Positions 1 to 7,951 of a stretch of 64,000 bases of DNA are shown here, in pieces. Where the stretch lies: assembly GCF_003014495.1 (NCBI RefSeq), contig NZ_PYGC01000013.1:1-64000 (forward strand). The letters are read 5' to 3'. The first letter of the stretch is position 1. The number at the start of each line of letters is the position of its first letter. Under the pieces are notes generated by a model. It had not been told where the DNA came from. It saw only the letters and a list, made by a program, of their open reading frames with translations, and searched no databases. Both the position numbers and the translations under genes were made by a program. Source of the DNA: Prolixibacter denitrificans. Its GTDB lineage: Bacteria > Bacteroidota > Bacteroidia > Bacteroidales > Prolixibacteraceae.

Positions 1-221
1 GCTACACTTATTGTTTAATCCGGAAAATTTGTATTTTTCAATTTTATCCGGAACTTACAAGTAAGTGTGCACATGCTCATGCTGGGCACACACAATTTGC
101 AAATTGCATTGCGGGTGCAGTGGTGTGCGTTGTCTCTGCTCCTTTCTTGACCGTCATGTCCTACCGGACACTGACGCTCTTCGAAATCCGCAACGACAAC
201 TTGCAAGTGACCGTTAGCCAC
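1..221. other. Intergenic region at window start, possible end of a gene-cassette tail
   Basis: I see no convincing gene here. One plus-strand frame is open from base 2 to a TAA at 62-64, so it could be the last 20 codons of a gene that begins outside the window; this cannot be tested here. Bases 65-91 hold a small inverted repeat (GTGTGC/GCACAC). The stretch GCACAT at 69-74 and GTTAGCC at 211-217 recall the tail behind the AT-rich gene at 25463-26974 (GCACAT ... GTTAGCC), but both are short motifs and the resemblance may be chance. Confidence 0.3.
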
Positions 222-250
222 AAAAAAAGCCGGTCGATAAATCAACCGGC
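222..250 (-). terminator. Rho-independent terminator of the ROK gene
   Basis: Stem GCCGGT(229-234)/ACCGGC(245-250), extended by GAT/ATC across one mismatch. On the minus strand it is followed by a run of seven T (plus-strand A run 222-228). It lies 25 bp past the stop codon of the minus-strand ROK gene. Confidence 0.75.
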
Positions 251-274
251 ATATATCTTAAGATTCAACGACTC

Positions 275-1378
275 TTATTCGTCAAGCTTGTCAAGAGCAA
301 AAGCGTAAGCACCCAGCGAAATGGCACGGCTTGCTCCGATACGGCTAATTCCCACGGCCAACATTGGCTCCGGGTTGTACACCACCGTTTTTTCGCTCTG
401 TGGCACCTTAATTTCGACTGCTTTCTGATGAAACAAGGCTGCTAATCCCTCTTCGGTATCGGCACTCACCACTTTCTGTACCAACCGGGGCATCGTTTCC
501 CCGTTCGGTAAATCCAGGGTACTGTTCATTTCAGCCAGAGCAGAAGGCATAATCAACTCAGCTGCACCTGAGAGTCCTCCGCCAATCACAATCAAACCAT
601 CGAATGTAGTGGCCAGTTGAGTAAGCACATCTCCCAGTGATTCGCCAACCGAAGCAAAAGCTTTTGTCGCTGCGTCACTGTTTCCGGGACGCATACCTTT
701 CGCAATCTCGAAAATATCTTTCGGTGTCAGTTCTTCAGCATTCGCGTCTCCGCTGTACTCACCGTAATGACGTTTCACCGCACGAATGGAAACACCATCT
801 TCGGCACACCAATTGGCATTTAGTTTATTCCGGTAGGCATAAATCTCGGCCGCCATGGCATTGTCGCCAATAATAAGCTTGCCTTCGCGTACCAAACCGC
901 CACCCAAACCGGTTCCTAAGGTAATTCCAACGAGATTGTGGTATCGTTTGGGTGAACCGGCATCCTCGAGGCTTTTATTGATTTCGGGAAGAAATCCTCC
1001 CAGCGCCTCACCATAAGCATACAGGTCGCCATCGTTGTTGATGTAGACGGGCAAATTGAATTTCTCTTCCAGGAACGGACCGAGTGCTACACCGCCACGG
1101 AAACCGGGCAAATTGACCAAATCGCCAATAATTCCATTGGGATAATCGGCCGGACCGGGAAAAGCGAAACTAATCGCTACCGGCTCTTCCTGCAATTCTT
1201 CTTTCACCCGGGAAAAACCATCGACCATGTTGGCCAGACTTTTTTCCAGATTGTCTCCGTTTGACGGTAATGTAATGGGTTCAACAATATTTTCGCCGCC
1301 GCGAATGGCTGAAAAGACAAAGTTGGTACCTCCGGCATCGAGTGTCATCACCACACGCTTGTCATCAAATAAGTTCAT
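275..1378 (-). CDS. ROK family sugar kinase-like protein
   Basis: A 367-residue protein of the ROK (repressor, ORF, kinase) family, whose members phosphorylate hexoses such as glucose, fructose or N-acetylated sugars in the cytoplasm. The ATP phosphate-binding motif DAGGTN is at residues 14-19, a second glycine-rich motif (GTGLGGG) lies mid-protein and LIVIGGGLSG near two thirds. The Cys-rich zinc motif (GHx9-11GxxCxCGxxGCxE) usual in ROK kinases is not recognisable: the equivalent stretch reads AEIYAYRNKLNANWCAEDG, so substrate and activity are uncertain. Start chosen at the ATG giving MNLFDDKRVV; the frame is open 22 codons further upstream but that extension is not typical of the family. 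It stands alone, with a terminator on each side. Confidence 0.85.
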   Translation of the reverse strand: MNLFDDKRVVMTLDAGGTNFVFSAIRGGENIVEPITLPSNGDNLEKSLANMVDGFSRVKEELQEEPVAISFAFPGPADYPNGIIGDLVNLPGFRGGVALGPFLEEKFNLPVYINNDGDLYAYGEALGGFLPEINKSLEDAGSPKRYHNLVGITLGTGLGGGLVREGKLIIGDNAMAAEIYAYRNKLNANWCAEDGVSIRAVKRHYGEYSGDANAEELTPKDIFEIAKGMRPGNSDAATKAFASVGESLGDVLTQLATTFDGLIVIGGGLSGAAELIMPSALAEMNSTLDLPNGETMPRLVQKVVSADTEEGLAALFHQKAVEIKVPQSEKTVVYNPEPMLAVGISRIGASRAISLGAYAFALDKLDE

Positions 1379-1473
1379 TGGTTTACAGTTTTTGTGAATT
1401 TCGGAGGTTGAAAATACAAAATTCCCTCTAAAACGTGTCAGCATTTCAGTGGTTTGGAAAGTCTTTAAACAAA

Positions 1474-1503
1474 AAAAGGCCCGGAAAATTCCGGGCCTTT
1501 TTC
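1474..1503. terminator. Bidirectional rho-independent terminator
   Basis: Perfect GC-rich hairpin: AAAAAGGCCCGGAA, a short AATT loop region and TTCCGGGCCTTTTT. It serves the minus-strand TPR gene that ends at 1520 and insulates the ROK gene promoter. Confidence 0.85.
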
Positions 1504-1519
1504 AATTCGGTATTATTTC

Positions 1520-2182
1520 TTACATATCCAGATTTTTCTGAATCAGCTCCTTCAGTTGTTTTGCCTGCGGATCACTCGGATCGAGCTTCACAGCTTTATC
1601 AACATAAGGCATAGCGGCTTTGAAATCAACCTTTGCTTTCGCAACCTGTGCTTTGTACTTGTCGTCGGTTGTTTTGTACTTGCCGGCTTTTACATCGTTG
1701 GCAGCAGCCTGCAGAATAGCAGCACCTTTTTTGTAGTGCGCATTTCCTTCTTTCAGGTAATAAACGCCCAAAAAGGATTTGATTTTCTTACTATTCGGGT
1801 ACTTCTGGAGGCCCGTTTCAAGCGTCGACTCAAACTTGGCCATGTTATTCAAGTGCCGGTAAGAGTTGGCAATGTACAAATACGCGTACTCAGCTTTGTA
1901 ACTTGCGTCAGCCGCCATGGTGAAATACTTGATGGCTTTGTTCCACTTCTTGATTTTGTAAGCAGAATACCCCGTGTTGTAAATCATCACATAATCCGGA
2001 TCCTGGTCGCCCCAGTTGGCAATAGCTTTCTCGAAATTGGTAAGCGCTTTTGCATAGTCCTTCGAACGCAAAGCTTCATTTCCCGCATTTTTCGATGCGA
2101 TTGCATCCGCCTTTTGGTCCTGTGCAAAAGAGGTTGCCAAAAATCCTACACTAAAAATTAAAACAGCGATCAGTTTCTTCAT
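1520..2182 (-). CDS. Secreted TPR protein
   Basis: A 220-residue protein with an N-terminal signal peptide (MKKLIAVLIFSVGFLATSFAQ) followed by tetratricopeptide-type repeats (for example SKDYAKALTNFEKAI, KKWNKAIKYFTMA, LDPSDPQAKQL). Such proteins act as periplasmic or envelope-associated scaffolds; no catalytic motif is visible and the partner is unknown. The start is well set: AGGAG lies 5-6 bases before this ATG, whereas the ten-codon upstream extension has no site. A second, shorter TPR gene lies 220 bp upstream on the same strand. Confidence 0.85.
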   Translation of the reverse strand: MKKLIAVLIFSVGFLATSFAQDQKADAIASKNAGNEALRSKDYAKALTNFEKAIANWGDQDPDYVMIYNTGYSAYKIKKWNKAIKYFTMAADASYKAEYAYLYIANSYRHLNNMAKFESTLETGLQKYPNSKKIKSFLGVYYLKEGNAHYKKGAAILQAAANDVKAGKYKTTDDKYKAQVAKAKVDFKAAMPYVDKAVKLDPSDPQAKQLKELIQKNLDM

Positions 2183-2405
2183 TGTTGCTCCTATTTTTAA
2201 ATTATCTATCAATTATGTTCTATAGAATGCTATTAGTAAGCTCAAAAATAATGATTTTAAAAAAATATGAAAGTAGTTACATGTATATTTTTCATCCCCG
2301 CTTCATACACTTGGGCACTGAATATAATAGTATCTACTCATAAATCTTATGTATTTGTCGGAATCTCCCCCTAAAAACAGACGGGCAATAACCATAAAAC
2401 AGAAA

Positions 2406-2681
2406 TCAGGGGTTGTACCGGTCTTTGTGGTAAAACTTCAATATATTCTGAATCATATCGATGTATCCTTTGGCGTTTTTATTTTCCGGTTCAACCGATA
2501 CAACCGCATTGAAGCAATTGAGGGCCTTTCCCCACTCCTGCATTTTGTAATAGCTCATTCCCAGAAGCATGTTGACCGTTGAATCCAATTCATTGATCTC
2601 ATCGTTATTCAGTATCGAGAAAACCTCTTCCAGTTCGCCCCGCTCGTATGCTTCTTTCGCTTTTGTCAATTTCTCATTCAT
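2406..2681 (-). CDS. Small cytoplasmic TPR protein
   Basis: A 91-residue protein without signal peptide built from about two TPR helices pairs (KAKEAYERGELEEVFSILN and YYKMQEWGKALNCFNAVVSVEPEN). Function unknown; TPR units bind partner proteins. It follows the RelA-type gene by 83 bp on the same strand and may be cotranscribed with it. The short length is matched by the clean repeat pattern, which makes a random ORF unlikely. Confidence 0.75.
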   Translation of the reverse strand: MNEKLTKAKEAYERGELEEVFSILNNDEINELDSTVNMLLGMSYYKMQEWGKALNCFNAVVSVEPENKNAKGYIDMIQNILKFYHKDRYNP

Positions 2682-2764
2682 AGGTTAAAATTTCAATTAC
2701 CCGCTTTCCTGACACAATGTGATACGAAAACTGTGCCATATTTTGTTTACTATAGATTTACTAT

Positions 2765-4969
2765 TCAGGATTTGATATTGTCGGCACGCCCAACAGACAG
2801 CACACCATGTACATTACGTAATTTCTGAATCAGGAAATCGAGGTGTTCGAGGTCATTTACATACACCCGCAGCGTTCCTTCGAAATTGCCGTTTTCCGAA
2901 TTCACTGATATCGAGCGCATCTGTACACCGACGTCTTTGGAGATGATGTGGGAAATATCGCTGACGAGTCCCATTTCGTCCGTCCCGGAGATGTGGATGG
3001 TCGTCTGGAATGAGTTCCGTTTCCCGGTATCCTTCCACCGGGCCCGAATGACACGATAGGGATAGCGTTCGAACATCTGCGGCGCATTGGGGCAGTTCAT
3101 CCGGTGGATTTTAATTCCTTCGCGAATGGTCACAAAACCAAATATGTTGTCACCGAAAATCGGATTACAACATTGCGCCAACTTGTAATTGATGTTCCGG
3201 ATGTCATTATCAATCACCAGGAAATCGCCGCCGGTATCGAAAGTCAAGTCTTTCATATCCGAAGCCGGCAAAATTTCCGATAACTTATCTTTGGTTGTCT
3301 CTTCCTCCTTCTTGCCGGTCAGAATATTCTTAATCTCCAGCGGCTCAATTTTCCCCACCGAAATATTGTAGTACAAATCGGCGGCTAATTTCAGCTTGTA
3401 ATGTTTTAACAAGTCGCGGATGACTATGTCGTTGTAATCTATCTTCCAGTTTTTCAGCTTACGCAGAAGCATCTCTTTGCCATTATCAGCTTCCTTTTTC
3501 TGCTCCTCGTTCAAACTGGCCTTGATGCGCGACTTGGCTTTCGAAGTCACCACAAATTCGAGCCAATCGAGCTTCGGCTTCTGATTGTTGGAGGTTTCTA
3601 CCGAAATATGGTCGCCGTTTTTCAGCTTATGTTTCAGCGTTACCATCCGGTCGTTCACCTTTCCACCGGTACAATGATCGCCAACAGCCGAGTGTATTTC
3701 ATAAGCGAAATCCAGCAAGGTAGAACCGGCCGGTAGTTTTTTCAGATCACCTTTCGGTGTAAAAACGAAAATTTCGTCTTCGTATATATTCACCTTGAAC
3801 TCCTCGATGAAATCAACCGGGTTCAATTCGGGATTCTCCAGTATCTCGCGGATATTCTTCAACCAGTCGTCCAAATCCGAAGAGCCTTTCCCTCCTTTGT
3901 AACGCCAGTGAGCCGCCAAACCGTTCTCAGCTACGTCGTCCATCCGGCGCGTCCGGATTTGCACTTCAACCCAACGCTTTCCCGGTCCCAGCACCGTCGT
4001 ATGAAGCGACTCATAGCCATTGGATTTAGGGATGGTGATCCAGTCGCGCAAGCGTTCGGGGTTTGACTGGTACTCTTCGGTAACTACCGAGAAAGCCTGC
4101 CAGCAATCCGACTTCTCATCTTCCGGCTTCGAGTTTAAAATAATACGAATAGCAAACAGATCGAATACTTCATCAAAGTCGACTCCCTTCTTATTCATCT
4201 TGTTCCAGATGGAGAAAATCGATTTAGTCCGGGCCTTCATCTCAAAATCGAAACCACGTTTTTTCAGCTTTACTTCGACGGGTTTGACAAACGCAGAAAC
4301 AAAATTCTTTCGTTGTTCATCCGTTTCCTTCAACTTATCGACGATGTGCTGATAATCTTTGGGATGTAAATACTTTAGCGAAATATCCTGCAACTCGGAA
4401 TTGACCTTATACAGCCCCAAACGGTGAGCTAGCGGGGCATACAGATGCATGGTTTCATGCGCATGCTTCTTGTGCACCGAATGCGGATACCGGTCGAGTG
4501 TACGCATATCCTGCAGCTTGTCCGCAATTTTAATCAGGATAACCCGCACATCGCCCGAAAGGGCCAGCATCAACCGCCTGAAGTTTTCACTTTGCAGCGC
4601 CAGGTTATCGGTCTTGATGCCATTTATTTTAATCAGGCCGTCAAGTATTTCAGCAACGACTCTGCCAAATAACTTTTCAATTTCCTGCCGGGCCTTGGTT
4701 TCTTCCTCTTCGGTGTACACGTTATGCAGCAACGCTGAAATCACCGAATCCGACGCCAGTCCAATTTCGTTGGCAGCCAGGCGCGCTACCGCGATGGAAT
4801 GCAAAATAACCGGGTCACCATTCGACCAGGTTTTGTCACCAATCTTTTCCTTCGCCAGCTCAAATGCATTATGCACCAGAACCAGTTCTTTATCGCTGAA
4901 ACTGCGCGAGCAGGCAGCAATTAGTTTGTTATACTCTTCTGAAATAAGTTCGTTAAAGCTTTCCGTCAC
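2765..4969 (-). CDS. relA: Long RelA/SpoT-homologue, (p)ppGpp synthetase with degraded hydrolase domain
   Basis: A 734-residue stringent-response enzyme making (p)ppGpp from ATP and GTP/GDP. Order of domains: N-terminal HD hydrolase fold (1-170), synthetase (about 215-340, with TKSIFSIWNKM and VEVQIRTRRMDDVAENG), TGS (about 385-450, DEIFVFTPKGDLKKLP), helical linker, Cys-type zinc-finger region (QCCNPIFGDN ... HRMNCP), ACT (C-terminal 75). The hydrolase half has lost key residues: the HD pair is H82-N83, the following ED pair is replaced (VYTEEEE), and the ADRLHNMRT motif reads ADKLQDMRT; His57 and the Asp are kept. The synthetase looks intact and has RelA-like SIWNKM wording. I infer a synthetase-only enzyme; a second, hydrolase-competent homologue should exist elsewhere in the genome. 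Confidence 0.92.
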   Translation of the reverse strand: MTESFNELISEEYNKLIAACSRSFSDKELVLVHNAFELAKEKIGDKTWSNGDPVILHSIAVARLAANEIGLASDSVISALLHNVYTEEEETKARQEIEKLFGRVVAEILDGLIKINGIKTDNLALQSENFRRLMLALSGDVRVILIKIADKLQDMRTLDRYPHSVHKKHAHETMHLYAPLAHRLGLYKVNSELQDISLKYLHPKDYQHIVDKLKETDEQRKNFVSAFVKPVEVKLKKRGFDFEMKARTKSIFSIWNKMNKKGVDFDEVFDLFAIRIILNSKPEDEKSDCWQAFSVVTEEYQSNPERLRDWITIPKSNGYESLHTTVLGPGKRWVEVQIRTRRMDDVAENGLAAHWRYKGGKGSSDLDDWLKNIREILENPELNPVDFIEEFKVNIYEDEIFVFTPKGDLKKLPAGSTLLDFAYEIHSAVGDHCTGGKVNDRMVTLKHKLKNGDHISVETSNNQKPKLDWLEFVVTSKAKSRIKASLNEEQKKEADNGKEMLLRKLKNWKIDYNDIVIRDLLKHYKLKLAADLYYNISVGKIEPLEIKNILTGKKEEETTKDKLSEILPASDMKDLTFDTGGDFLVIDNDIRNINYKLAQCCNPIFGDNIFGFVTIREGIKIHRMNCPNAPQMFERYPYRVIRARWKDTGKRNSFQTTIHISGTDEMGLVSDISHIISKDVGVQMRSISVNSENGNFEGTLRVYVNDLEHLDFLIQKLRNVHGVLSVGRADNIKS

Positions 4970-5039
4970 TTGCTGTCAATTTACAAATCCGTCACTGCAT
5001 AAAATTAGCAAATATGGGAGGAGATTGGAAATCCTGTTT

Positions 5040-5717
5040 TCATTTCATCGGGTCGGTACTAACCGGCGAAGTCCTGTAATAATCGGTTTGTGGATATCCG
5101 CCCGGGGTATTGTAATATCCACCGTTATAAGGGTTTCCAACCTTGCTGATACTGAATTCGGCCTGCATGCTAAACTTGTCGGAAAACTTATAACCGACAA
5201 ACAAAGAGCTGCCATAATTTGTCAGATTCTTCACGGCCGGATTCAACTCATTTTCAGACTGAAAAGTGTTTGAAACGAATCCTGTTCCGCCTAAGAATAA
5301 TTTTTCGTTAACAGCGTAGGTCGCCTGCCCCAGTAAAGACGCATAGTAATATCGACCACTCATCACCGGGTATTCATTCAGATAATAAGAATAGAGAGGC
5401 ATATCCTCGAACCGGGTCACTCCCATCGTTCCCAGCATATCGACGCGCCAGCGCTTGCTAGGCGAAAAACTAAATCGCGGAGCCACATATTGATTGAAGC
5501 CGTATCCATGTTTAAAATTGGTAAATACCGACGTCCCGACTTCAACACCAAAGTCATGCGGCATAACAGAATCCGTTGGCGATTGCTGCAATTGAAGCGA
5601 CAGAGGCACTGACATTTCCGGTTTCTGTACCGACAATGAATCAGGCTCTTCCGCCAGGGCAGTCTGCACAAAAATGGCCATAAACAACAACGTTAATACG
5701 CTATATTTCATCCTCAT
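5040..5717 (-). CDS. Putative outer-membrane beta-barrel protein
   Basis: About 225 residues with a signal peptide (MRMKYSVLTLLFMAIFVQTALA) and an aromatic, alternating pattern after residue 60 (YGFNQYVAPRFSFSPSKRWRVDMLGTMG ... SSLFVGYKFSDKFSMQAEFSISK) typical of outer-membrane beta strands. No named family recognised. The C-terminal 30 residues are rich in Gly, Tyr and Pro (PYNGGYYNTPGGYPQTDYY). The frame is open 32 codons further upstream, but two adjacent ATG codons (5717 and 5711) immediately precede the signal peptide. It ends 71 bp from the start of the RelA-type gene and is on the same strand. Confidence 0.7.
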   Translation of the reverse strand: MRMKYSVLTLLFMAIFVQTALAEEPDSLSVQKPEMSVPLSLQLQQSPTDSVMPHDFGVEVGTSVFTNFKHGYGFNQYVAPRFSFSPSKRWRVDMLGTMGVTRFEDMPLYSYYLNEYPVMSGRYYYASLLGQATYAVNEKLFLGGTGFVSNTFQSENELNPAVKNLTNYGSSLFVGYKFSDKFSMQAEFSISKVGNPYNGGYYNTPGGYPQTDYYRTSPVSTDPMK

Positions 5718-5911
5718 AATCATCAACTTAAAAACACCAGACCGGCTTAGAAATATCCTACGCTCAAGATTGTAAATATCCTTCATCTTTCCTAACAAAA
5801 ACCAGACCATCAAGAATCTGAACAGGGGGTTTTATTTTTTGATAAATTGCCGTAACTTTTCTCAGAATTTGCCCTTTATCGATATCAATCTTTAACCTAA
5901 ATAAATATTCC

Positions 5912-7183
5912 ATGATGAAAACTTTACTCTCCCTCCTAAAGGTATTTACTGTGATGAGTATTGTATTGCTCTTCAGTAAATGTACAAGCGACCATGGTGT
6001 TCCCGTGGATGAGCCTGTAAAACAAACTATCCCCCAGTCTGATGCTTCAGGATATCTGACACAAGTTAATGAAGTTATCCATTTCCGGCCATTCGACGGC
6101 CAAACGAAATCTGTTACTGTTGATCCGGTACAGGGACTCACCCTGGTTCACAAGGCAAATGTAAGCGCCCCAGAAGCCGATTTGCCGTTGAGTGCCTCTT
6201 GCCTTTACGTTAAGGATGACATAGCAGTTATAGGCTATAACGTTCAGGGAACCGAATTTGGCGGTGCATTTCAGGTTATCAAGTTCAAGGAAGAAACCGA
6301 ACAGGTAGAAACGGTCGTATCCAATCTGCCAGTCGACGTGAACGACATCATGCTGAAGGATAACATCGTGTATATGGCCTGTTCCGATCCGAAAACCGGC
6401 GCAGCACTTTATACCTATAACTTAACTACATCAGAATTTACCCGCGCTTTCATTCTTTCGAAATTACTGGAAGGACAAACAGTTGCTTCGGCAAACGGTT
6501 TGGTTTTATCTGATTCGGAAGCCATGTTGTCTGCCGGAAATACCAATGGTGGTCTGTTTTGGGTTTCGGAAGGAACCGAAGGTTTCAGTGGCCTTAACTA
6601 TTACGGAGCTACTTCAGCCAGTTCGATAGCGATGAGCCCCGATGGAAATCACCTGGTCTTGTTGGTCGGTGGTAACGAAGGCGACAAAGCCAGCCTTGTT
6701 TTGACCGGAACCGACGGCACTTTTGAGAAGACTATTACGTTGTCTGATGAGCCGGTAACGCATCAGAATGTTGCAACCGAAAATATGTACAGCGGAAAGA
6801 CCAAGGTGCGTTTCATTACCGATAATATGGTGATTGCCACATTGGGAAGCCAGGGAGCGGTGGTCGTTAATCTCACTACTGATGAGGTTCAGTCTACTCC
6901 GCCTTCGATGTTACACGCAGGAAACACAAACAGCTTTGCCTTCGACGACAAATTCGTTTACTACGGTAATGGCGCCGATGGCTTGTACCTGGCCCGTTAC
7001 GATACCGAAAATCCTTCGCTGATGGTATACCCGGTATGGGTTTGGGATACGCAATCCAGTGCACCTCCGGGATCGGTCAACGATGTAGCATCCGATGGTT
7101 CGAAGTGGATAGTTGTCGCCAAGGGGCTTGACGGCGTGCACATTTTGAAATTCGTCGATGACGGATGTGGCTGCAGTTTCTAA
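5912..7183 (+). CDS. Surface or periplasmic lipoprotein, beta-propeller-like
   Basis: A 423-residue protein with a hydrophobic leader and a lipobox-like end (LLFSKC, Cys about 24), so probably a lipoprotein. The rest is beta-rich with repeated units of the kind DDxIAVIGYN, DNIVYMACSD, DGNHLVLLVGG, DDKFVYYGNGADGLYLARYD, consistent with a seven-bladed propeller, but no catalytic motif is visible. It ends in CGCSF. Function unknown. It is divergent from the outer-membrane-type gene at 5717 and stands alone. Confidence 0.75.
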   Translation: MMKTLLSLLKVFTVMSIVLLFSKCTSDHGVPVDEPVKQTIPQSDASGYLTQVNEVIHFRPFDGQTKSVTVDPVQGLTLVHKANVSAPEADLPLSASCLYVKDDIAVIGYNVQGTEFGGAFQVIKFKEETEQVETVVSNLPVDVNDIMLKDNIVYMACSDPKTGAALYTYNLTTSEFTRAFILSKLLEGQTVASANGLVLSDSEAMLSAGNTNGGLFWVSEGTEGFSGLNYYGATSASSIAMSPDGNHLVLLVGGNEGDKASLVLTGTDGTFEKTITLSDEPVTHQNVATENMYSGKTKVRFITDNMVIATLGSQGAVVVNLTTDEVQSTPPSMLHAGNTNSFAFDDKFVYYGNGADGLYLARYDTENPSLMVYPVWVWDTQSSAPPGSVNDVASDGSKWIVVAKGLDGVHILKFVDDGCGCSF

Positions 7184-7224
7184 TGGCAGTGCACAGAACT
7201 TCGACTAGCAAGAAATAAATAGTA

Positions 7225-7848
7225 CTAAGCAATCGATAATTCAGCAAAGAACTCAGGCCGGTGAAAATCCGGCTTGAGTGTTTTTATAGGAGCCCAACTA
7301 ACAAAATGAGGAATGAGCGTTTCGTCGCCGCATTTATAAAAATTGCCGCGAAAGCTTTTTCCTCTTTCCAGTCCAATCATCGAAAAAGGAATCTCAACCG
7401 TTAGGTTCCAGTCCGATAGAACATCTTCAGGCGGCAATGCATCCGGATGTAAACTGGCGTTGCGTCTAATCAATGCCAACTCTTCCGTCTGCAAACGCCG
7501 CCTGCTTTTACGCTTAGCTCCTACTGCAGACAAACAAACACCCAATGCATTGAACTCGAAATTGCGGTAATTTTCATTCTCCTGAAGAAAAAACTCCACG
7601 CACGAATCTTCGTAAACCGGCTCCTGGTCGTTTCGGTTAACTGCTCTCACATAATCCTTACGAACCACGTAATGCAGGAACAGCGAATGACCGCAATGTC
7701 CCAGGTATACATCAACTTCCGGTTTGTGCGGAAATTCGTTCCAATTGATTTGCTGAAGCTGAAGTGCCAGTCCTTCTGTCGGAAGCAGTTCTCCGGCATT
7801 CTCTGCAGTAAGTGCCGGAAGATATGGAATCGTTGGGATAGTCATCAT
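7225..7848 (-). CDS. CBM9-like domain protein
   Basis: A 207-residue protein matching the carbohydrate-binding family 9-like domain found in many Bacteroidota. Telling stretches are VYLGHCGHSLFLHYVVRKDYVRAV, PVYEDSCVEFFLQ, YRNFEFNALGVCLSA and WNLTVEIPFSMIGL followed by FRGNFYKCGDETLIPHFVSWAPI. It has no signal peptide, so it is probably cytoplasmic or exported by another route. Ligand unknown. It is downstream of tryptophanase on the same strand but separated from it by a terminator. Confidence 0.8.
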   Translation of the reverse strand: MMTIPTIPYLPALTAENAGELLPTEGLALQLQQINWNEFPHKPEVDVYLGHCGHSLFLHYVVRKDYVRAVNRNDQEPVYEDSCVEFFLQENENYRNFEFNALGVCLSAVGAKRKSRRRLQTEELALIRRNASLHPDALPPEDVLSDWNLTVEIPFSMIGLERGKSFRGNFYKCGDETLIPHFVSWAPIKTLKPDFHRPEFFAELSIA

Positions 7849-7892
7849 GTTCGGTAATTTGGTTGGTGCAAGCTACGAAATCCATTGACCAC

Positions 7893-7930
7893 AAAAAAGC
7901 CGGAAAACCTCTATGATGATTTTCCGGCTT
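7893..7930 (-). terminator. Terminator downstream of tryptophanase
   Basis: Nine-bp perfect stem GCCGGAAAA(7899-7907)/TTTTCCGGC(7920-7928); on the minus strand it is followed by six T (plus-strand A run 7893-7898). It ends the tnaA transcript. Confidence 0.85.
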
Positions 7931-7951
7931 CAACAAGATCCATTAAAATAA

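Noticed and set aside
15-245. 76-residue minus-strand ORF at window start
   Set aside because: It runs through a terminator hairpin and has no coding-like composition or start site.
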